Assembly: GCA_036397095.1 (NCBI GenBank) | Contig: DASWJQ010000112.1 | Location: 1-13,978 of the forward strand | Direction: 5' to 3' | DNA length: 13,978 nucleotides | Source of the DNA: DASWJQ01 sp036397095 | GTDB lineage: Bacteria > Chloroflexota > Anaerolineae > Anaerolineales > E44-bin32 | In this document: piece after piece, positions 8,629-13,978 of the stretch | How positions within the stretch are numbered: the stretch's first letter is position 1 | How the letters are laid out: every line of letters begins with the position of its first letter | The notes under the pieces: generated by a model | The model's database searches: none | The model's input: the letters and a program-made list of their open reading frames with translations, nothing else | Told to the model about the DNA's origin: nothing | Made by a program: the position numbers and the translations under genes

Positions 8629-9632
8629 CCGGCCACTGCCATCCAGCGGACGGCCAGGCGATACGCCAGGTACCGAACGGGTTGGTAGACGCGGTCCCAA
8701 GCCCCGACATGGCGGCGCAGTTCGCCGCCGAACCCCCGCTTGAACCGGTAGACGCCCCACAGGCCGTCACTACGGTCGGTGAATTGGGCCTCGAGCTGGT
8801 CTTCGTCGGCGTCGGGTACGCCCCACAGATCGTACGTTGTGCAGCCCCGTTGGCGGGCCCAGCGGATCGCCGCCCACTGCAAGGCGTAAGTTGGCATGCG
8901 AGCGCGCTCCTTGGGAGTGGAGGCGCCGTAGAAATACCAGGCGCGGTCCCCACGTGCGAACAGCATGAGGGCCGCCAGGGGCTCGCCTTGATGCTCGGCC
9001 ACCAGCAATTGGCACTGATGGTCTGGCGCAAACAAGCGGAACGCCTCCTGGTAATAGGAAGGCATGTGGGCGCCAAAGCCCTGCCGGTCAGCTGTGCGCT
9101 CCATCATGCGAGAGAAGGCGGCGATGTCATCCCAACTCCGGACCGCCACCTCTTTGCGTTCGGCCAAGCGGATGTTGTAACGCGTCTTCTGGTGCATCCG
9201 AAGAAGCAATTCCTCTTCCGACCCCTCCAGATTGACGGTAATTGTGCGGACGGGTTGGATGCTATGTGGGCTGGGTCGAAAGCCGGCCGTGGCCAAGGCA
9301 GACGCCGTCTCTGGCGACCAATCCTGATCGGGCTCAATCTTGAGGGCGAACGCCCCTTCGGCCCGGCAGACAGCATCCAGCTCCGGCAGAAGGTCCGACT
9401 GCCAGGGGCCAAGCGGACCTTTCGGTACGTAGGCGAGGACCGAGCCGAGGGGCAGCCGGCGCAACAGCACCATGGCCGCCGCCCGGCCCAGGTGCACAAA
9501 CTTGCGGCGCCAACCGTGGCTGGCCTTGAGCTCTCCCCAGGAGGCCGTTTGGAGCAGGTGAGCTTGGGGATGATCTTGGTCGAGGAACTGTCGCCAGTCG
9601 TCGGGCGAGGCGCGCGTGGGGTGGTCACTCAC
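8625..9632 (-). CDS. FemAB-like aminoacyl/peptidyl transferase, first copy
   Basis: The 335-residue protein starts at GTG 9632 (MSDHPTRASPDDW). It shares the FemAB landmarks of its neighbour: QTASWGELKASHGWRRK, AYVPKGPLGPW, MHQKTRYNIRLAERKEV, TYALQWAAIRWARQRG, CTTYDLWGVPDAD and LWGVYRFKRGFGGEL. It is about 40 residues shorter than the second copy and holds a different acidic insert (DEDQLEAQFTDR) before GVYRFK. A perfect TATAAT ends 6 nt before the GTG and no Shine-Dalgarno sequence is visible, so this gene may be translated from a leaderless mRNA and head its own transcript, despite lying 72 bp after the glycosyltransferase gene. The stop is shared with the next start (ATGA). Two copies side by side suggest a two-step addition, as with FemA and FemB, but the substrates are not known. 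Confidence 0.85.
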   Translation of the reverse strand: MSDHPTRASPDDWRQFLDQDHPQAHLLQTASWGELKASHGWRRKFVHLGRAAAMVLLRRLPLGSVLAYVPKGPLGPWQSDLLPELDAVCRAEGAFALKIEPDQDWSPETASALATAGFRPSPHSIQPVRTITVNLEGSEEELLLRMHQKTRYNIRLAERKEVAVRSWDDIAAFSRMMERTADRQGFGAHMPSYYQEAFRLFAPDHQCQLLVAEHQGEPLAALMLFARGDRAWYFYGASTPKERARMPTYALQWAAIRWARQRGCTTYDLWGVPDADEDQLEAQFTDRSDGLWGVYRFKRGFGGELRRHVGAWDRVYQPVRYLAYRLAVRWMAVAG

Positions 9633-9638
9633 GCGGCG

Positions 9639-9644
9639 ATTATA
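9639..9644 (-). promoter_or_regulatory. TATAAT -10 box directly upstream of the FemAB operon start
   Basis: On the minus strand the order is TATAAT (9644-9639), six bases (CGCCGC), then the GTG start at 9632. A -10 box normally places +1 about 7 nt downstream, that is, on the first base of the GTG. No recognisable -35 is seen 16-18 bp upstream. This is the arrangement of leaderless genes known from Deinococcus-Thermus and Actinobacteria. Confidence 0.5.
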
Positions 9645-9704
9645 GCATTCCGGCCGGCGGGTAGGCTGCGGCCTAAGCAGGTAGGTCGATGGACCGCCAC
9701 ACCG

Positions 9705-11462
9705 CTATGGGAGCAGGTAGACCGTCACGTTTCCCTGCGTGTAGCGCTCGTTCCAGAGACTGCCTGCACCTGCCTGGACCAGCGCCCAGATATGGTCCGG
9801 ATAGCCGGCGCCGCCCTCAGAATAGATCGCCCGAATGTCTCGCTCATCTAGCCAGCGGCGCAGTGATTCGGCTGACTGAATTTCGGATGGGACTTGATCG
9901 GGGGAAACTTCCACCAGCTTGGCAGCCACCGCCGGCAAGGGCAGCGGCTCCAGCACGCGGCCACCCTCCGGCACGGTCTCCTGCAGCAGGTGGACCGCCT
10001 GTTCTCGGGCGCTGTCTCCCAAGGGCGGGAAGTCCGGAAAGCGATACGAAGGCCGTAAGACCACTCCGCCTGCCAGCAGAATTAGCAAGCCGGTGCTTCG
10101 GGTGGCCGCATTGGACACGGAGGCTGCAGCTCCGAGTTCGATAAAAAGCAACCCGGCAGCCAGGACCAGCCCGCTGACGGCGAAACCCAACTTGGCGCTA
10201 AGCCAGCCGGCCAGCCCCATCAAGATACTGATGCCCAGCAGCGTGGTCCGGCTGCCCGACGCCGGTTGGGTCACCCAATGAACGCCAAAAGCGGCCAGGA
10301 TCAGGATGAGAAAGCTGACCTGGCGAATGAAGTGGAGCGGCAAGAAGAACAGGGAAACGAGAGGCGGGGCAGCCCATAGGACCAAAGCCAATGCTTGGCG
10401 CGTGTCGCGCCGGAGAATGAGACCGATCAGCCCCCACACGGCTAGCATGAGCAAGGCCGGGCCCAGGCGTGCGCCAAATGCGTCAAGGTAACGCGCCGGC
10501 TCCTCCTGCGCATTGATCCACGGGCGACTCAGGAATGCCCCCGGATTTCGCGAAATGGCTCGCAGGATCGATCCCTGGTTTTCCTCGCTCGTGCCAAATA
10601 GTTCTCTCGCCAGCCGCCGCTGTGCCTCATTGCTGCCACCGCCAGGGATCGGCTGATTGACCTCGAAAGAATCGTAGGCCTTGCCGCCGATACCCAATTG
10701 CGATGCACCAACGGAGCCGCTGAGAACCAGGTAGGCGGCGAGGACGAGCATGGCCGGCAGTACGGACCGGCCCAGTCCCTGAATCCATGTCTGTCTGCGA
10801 CGGCCGAAGCCAAGCACGAGTGCGACCAGCAAGGGTAAATACAGGATCGCTTCGACCCTGGCCAGCACGCCCAAGCCGACGAATAGTGATGCCTGCCATG
10901 CGTCGGAGGCACTTCGATCCTGGAAAAAGCAAACCGCCTTGGCCAGGGCCAAGGCCGAGAAGATGACGAGGGCGGCATCGCTCGGGTTGTTCAAGACGCC
11001 GAAGAAGGCGGTGGAGACGAAAAGCAGACATGCGGTGACCAGGGCCAATGACCGGCCCCGGAGCTTATGCGCCAGGTAGACGGTCGCCAGCCACATGCCG
11101 CCGAAGAGAAGGAACTGGCCGGCCCGCGCCTCCAGCGTGAACCAGTCTGGACTGCTTCCCCACAGCAGATGAAATGGAGCGTATGCCAGAGCAACAATCG
11201 GGCCCCATGATAGATTCCGCAGTTCACCCAGGAGAAGAAGGCGGCCGCTCTCGATGTATTTGGCCTCGTCGAACGCATTGATTTCGCCGTAAGTTGGCAT
11301 CAAATGGGGCGCAACCAGAATAAGCTGGACTGCGAGGATGGCCAAGAACAAGGTTGCTTCAGCCCGCACGGCTCGCCCGACAAGCAGTCTCAGCCGGCCA
11401 CCACGGCCGCTGGGAACGCCGCTTGAAGGGGAACCGGCCTCGGTCTGATTGGGGTCGGTCAT
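9705..11462 (-). CDS. GT-C fold membrane glycosyltransferase, second gene
   Basis: From ATG 11462 (MTDPNQTEAGSPSS) this is a 585-residue membrane protein with about ten to twelve hydrophobic segments. After the first helix the external loop reads YGEINAFDEAKYIESG, with the acidic residues expected for a GT-C catalytic loop; later LHFIRQVSFLILILAAFG is a membrane block. The C-terminal 120 or so residues form a soluble domain (LPLPAVAAKLVEVSPDQVPS). It likely transfers a sugar from polyprenyl phosphate to an envelope acceptor outside the membrane. ATG 11519 and GTG 11543 are possible longer starts, but GTG 11543 lies only 2 nt past a TATAAT box and so would be upstream of the likely mRNA start. 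No strong Shine-Dalgarno sequence is seen (AGCAGG, 5 nt before 11462). It shares little beyond the general layout with the first GT-C gene. Confidence 0.75.
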   Translation of the reverse strand: MTDPNQTEAGSPSSGVPSGRGGRLRLLVGRAVRAEATLFLAILAVQLILVAPHLMPTYGEINAFDEAKYIESGRLLLLGELRNLSWGPIVALAYAPFHLLWGSSPDWFTLEARAGQFLLFGGMWLATVYLAHKLRGRSLALVTACLLFVSTAFFGVLNNPSDAALVIFSALALAKAVCFFQDRSASDAWQASLFVGLGVLARVEAILYLPLLVALVLGFGRRRQTWIQGLGRSVLPAMLVLAAYLVLSGSVGASQLGIGGKAYDSFEVNQPIPGGGSNEAQRRLARELFGTSEENQGSILRAISRNPGAFLSRPWINAQEEPARYLDAFGARLGPALLMLAVWGLIGLILRRDTRQALALVLWAAPPLVSLFFLPLHFIRQVSFLILILAAFGVHWVTQPASGSRTTLLGISILMGLAGWLSAKLGFAVSGLVLAAGLLFIELGAAASVSNAATRSTGLLILLAGGVVLRPSYRFPDFPPLGDSAREQAVHLLQETVPEGGRVLEPLPLPAVAAKLVEVSPDQVPSEIQSAESLRRWLDERDIRAIYSEGGAGYPDHIWALVQAGAGSLWNERYTQGNVTVYLLP

Positions 11463-11545
11463 CGCAGCCTGCTCACCGGTACTTGACGAGACGTGGAATG
11501 ATCCGGCACGCCGAGGCATCGTCTCGGCGCGAGGAAGCCGCACGG

Positions 11546-11551
11546 ATTATA
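11546..11551 (-). promoter_or_regulatory. TATAAT -10 box for the second glycosyltransferase gene, flanked by a 9-bp dyad
   Basis: The minus strand reads TATAAT (11551-11546), placing +1 near 11539. The -35 position (AGCTCG) is poor. The inverted repeat CGAGGAAGC (11530-11538) / GCTTCCTCG (11572-11580) brackets the box, one arm at the start site and the other over the -35 position. This could be an operator. Confidence 0.4.
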
Positions 11552-11635
11552 GTGGAGTATCAGGCGAGCGAGCTTCCTCGACCCTCGACGCTCCCATCCT
11601 TCAATCCAGCCAATTGTGGACCATTCACGACCGCT

Positions 11636-11664
11636 TTGACGCTCGCCTTTAGTCGTGATAAACT
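11636..11664 (+). promoter_or_regulatory. Putative promoter of the nuo operon
   Basis: TTGACG (11636-11641; 5 of 6 to TTGACA), a 17-bp spacer, then TAAACT (11659-11664; 4 of 6 to TATAAT). The mRNA would start near 11671, giving a leader of about 70 nt before nuoA. This spacing and context are good; the -10 box is only fair. Confidence 0.45.
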
Positions 11665-11679
11665 TCACGTCATCCGGCC

Positions 11680-11700
11680 GCCGTCGATCTTGGCGACGGC
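11680..11700 (+). promoter_or_regulatory. 7-bp hairpin in the nuoA leader
   Basis: GCCGTCG (11680-11686) and CGACGGC (11694-11700) pair perfectly around a 7-nt loop ATCTTGG. It would lie about 10 nt after the predicted mRNA start and 39 nt before the nuoA ATG. There is no T-run, so it is not a terminator. It may stabilise the 5' end or bind a protein, or it may be chance. Confidence 0.35.
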
Positions 11701-11739
11701 TGACCGATTTCTAAGGCTAGCCATCGGACTGGAGACCGA

Positions 11740-12096
11740 ATGCTCGACCAGTGGATGTTTGTCGCCGCCCTGCTGCCCATTGGCTTGGTCATGGCAGCCT
11801 CACCGATACTTGCGGGCCTATTGCTCGCCCCCCGCAAACCCAACGCGGTCAAACTGTCCACCTATGAATGCGGCGTCGAGACCGTCGGTGAGACCTGGGT
11901 CCAGTTCAAAGTCCAATACTACATCTACGCCCTGATCTTTGTTATCTTTGATATTGAGGCCGTCTTCCTATTCCCATGGGCGGTGGCCTACAACCAACTC
12001 CAGCTGTACATGGTGTTGGAAGGCGTCCTTTTCATCCTGATCTTGGGCGGCGGCCTGCTTTACGCATGGCGAAAGGGCGCTCTCGAGTGGCTCTAG
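11740..12096 (+). CDS. nuoA: NADH-quinone oxidoreductase subunit A (NuoA/NdhC)
   Basis: This 118-residue protein has three membrane helices and is of usual family length. The conserved motifs are present: STYECGVETVG in the first loop and FVIFDIEAVFLFPWAV at the second helix. NuoA sits in the membrane arm of Complex I, next to the quinone site, and contacts NuoH and NuoJ; its loop helps link quinone reduction to proton transport. The start is ATG 11740 with GGAG (11731-11734) 5 nt upstream. In most bacteria nuoB follows directly; here the next gene is nuoH, after a 75-bp gap that holds an intrinsic terminator. Confidence 0.95.
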   Translation: MLDQWMFVAALLPIGLVMAASPILAGLLLAPRKPNAVKLSTYECGVETVGETWVQFKVQYYIYALIFVIFDIEAVFLFPWAVAYNQLQLYMVLEGVLFILILGGGLLYAWRKGALEWL

Positions 12097-13978
12097 CCAA
12101 TCAAACCGGATCCAATGGGCTGATGTTCCCGCATCAGCCTTTTCTTTGCGCGGACAGGGTTGGAGCGGGCGATGGAGTTTGATTTCAACAACCCGTTTGG
12201 GTCAATTACCCGGCTTCTTACCGACCTATTGCTCGGTCTGGGGCTTGACCAACCACTGGTGGCCTTCATCCTGGCGGTGGTTGGCGCCGGCATCCTGGCC
12301 GGGGCTACTCTGACAACGGCGGGGGTCTTCAACATTTGGCTCGAGCGCAAGGTTGGCGCTCGCTTTCAGGACCGGCTCGGACCCAACCGGGTCGGACCGT
12401 TCGGACTGTTCCAGGGCATCGCCGATGCCATCAAGCTGGTGCTGAAGGAAGACATTACTCCGCTGGGTGCTGATAAGGTGGTGTTCAATATCGCACCGTT
12501 GCTGGCGGTGATGTCGGTCGTTGGTCTGTGGGCGGTGGTTCCTTTTGCGCCGCAGTTGATCGGCGCCGATCTGAACGTCGGCGTGCTCTACGTCGTGGCC
12601 ATCGGCGGCGTGGGTACCCTGTCGGTCATCATGGCCGGCTGGTCGTCCAACAATAAGTACGCATTGCTGGGCGCGTTGCGCACGGTCGCCATGCTCATTT
12701 CTTTTGAGATCCCGATGGTATTGGTCCTGCTGGTGCCGACCATGCTGGCCGGGTCGATGGGGATGGTGGCCATCGTCGATGGCCAGGATGTCTGGTACCT
12801 GTTGATGGCGCCGGTGGCGGCGCTGGTCTTCTTCATCAGCTCACTGGCCGAAGTTGGGCGCACGCCGTTCGACCTGATCGAAGCCGAATCCGAGATCGTT
12901 GCCGGCTACAACATCGAGTACTCGGGCATGAAGTTCGGCATGTTCATGGTGGCTGAGTTCTTCCATTCCTTCACGATCGGCGCATTGTTTACCGTCCTGT
13001 TCTTAGGCGGCTGGCGCGGCCCGGGGTCGGAGACCTTCCCCCTGCTAGGGCTGGTTTACTTTATCGCCAAGACCTTTTTCATGTACTTCGTCGTCATGTG
13101 GGTTCGCTACACCTTCCCGCGCGTGCGCATTGATCAGGTGATGGCCCTCAACTGGAAGTTCCTTACCCCGCTGGCGCTGGTCATCGTGATGACGACGGCG
13201 GTATTCGATAAGCTGGCGCTTGAGCAGTCACTGCCGCGGACCCCCGTTCATCTGGCGCTAAATGTTGCCCTGGTCCTGCTCACCATCCTTGCGCTGCAAG
13301 CCTACGCTCGTGCCCTGCGACGCAAGGTCGAAGGGTTGCCGGAGCCCGAGGCCGGCGAGGTGGCCGGGGCCGCGATCGGCCCTGGATGAGAGCGAGAGGC
13401 ATGTCTTCCGAATGACTGCTATGCAGGCAATCTTCCTGCTGTTGGGGCTAATCACTTTCCTGTCGGCCGTGATGGTCGTGGTCAGCCCGCAGCTGATCCA
13501 CGCCGGCCTGTGGCTGGTCCTAACGCTGGCAGGCGTCGCCGGCCTGTTTGTACTGCTTGAGGCGCCTTTCCTGGCCGTGGTCCAGGTGGTGATCTACATT
13601 GGCGCCATCGCCATCCTGATCATCTTCGCCATCATGCTGACACGGCGTATGCTGCGCGAAGACGGCCGGCAGCTCAACAACTTGTGGGCCGGCGCCGTGA
13701 CCGTCAGCCTCATTCTGTTCACCGTGCTCACCTTCCTGGTCCTGCAAGAGCCATCGCTGGCGGCAGGCAGCGAGCCTTTGCAGGCCGAGACCGCGGTGCT
13801 GCTGCAGGACCTGGGCCGGTCGATGGTCGACGTCGACCGCTTCATCCTGCCGTTTGAGGTGGCTTCCATTCTGCTGCTGGCGGCGCTGATTGGCGCCATC
13901 TATGTTGCCCGGCCGATGATGGCAAGCGAAGAAGGAGATCGGGAGGAATGATCCCGCTCTCGTGGTACCTCATATTGA

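Overview
The window is a GC-rich bacterial chromosome segment. Its gene content suggests the Chloroflexota, probably Anaerolineae or a relative. The clues are a secreted protein with a long Thr/Pro-rich tail, a TgpA-type membrane transglutaminase, GT-C sugar transferases with few relatives in other phyla, paired FemAB-like transferases, and an unusual Complex I gene order. The assignment is inferred from protein style, because no rRNA or other marker gene is present.

Layout. (1) 1-144 (+) is the 3' end of a gene, probably a sugar-nucleotide dehydratase or epimerase of surface polysaccharide synthesis. (2) 2216-188 (-) is a two-gene unit: a small membrane-anchored Thr/Pro-rich protein followed 1 bp later by a GT-C membrane glycosyltransferase. 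(3) 2353-4755 (+) is a TgpA-like transglutaminase transcribed divergently from unit 2. (4) 4801-6549 (+) is a GAF-PAS class III adenylate cyclase with its own TATAAT box straddling the transglutaminase stop codon. (5) 11462-6507 (-) holds four genes: a second GT-C glycosyltransferase, two tandem FemAB-like aminoacyl transferases (4-bp overlap), and a D-cysteine desulfhydrase-type PLP enzyme (8-bp overlap). The last gene runs tail to tail into the cyclase with a 43-bp overlap. (6) 11740 to the window end (+) is the start of a Complex I operon in the order nuoA, nuoH, nuoJ, nuoK (cut by the edge). It contains membrane-arm subunits only, and a strong intrinsic terminator lies between nuoA and nuoH.

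Most of the left and middle parts concern the cell envelope: glycan precursors, lipid-linked sugar transfer, a secreted Thr/Pro-rich protein, an external transglutaminase fold, and aminoacyl addition to a wall or envelope component. The right part is respiratory.

The points most worth following up are the membrane-only nuo cluster with its internal terminator, the repeated placement of -10 boxes just upstream of start codons (leaderless-type genes), the coupled Thr/Pro-rich protein and glycosyltransferase pair, and the FemAB-FemAB-desulfhydrase operon. I found no mobile element, CRISPR array, tRNA or rRNA. No single locus here is convincingly a wholly new system.
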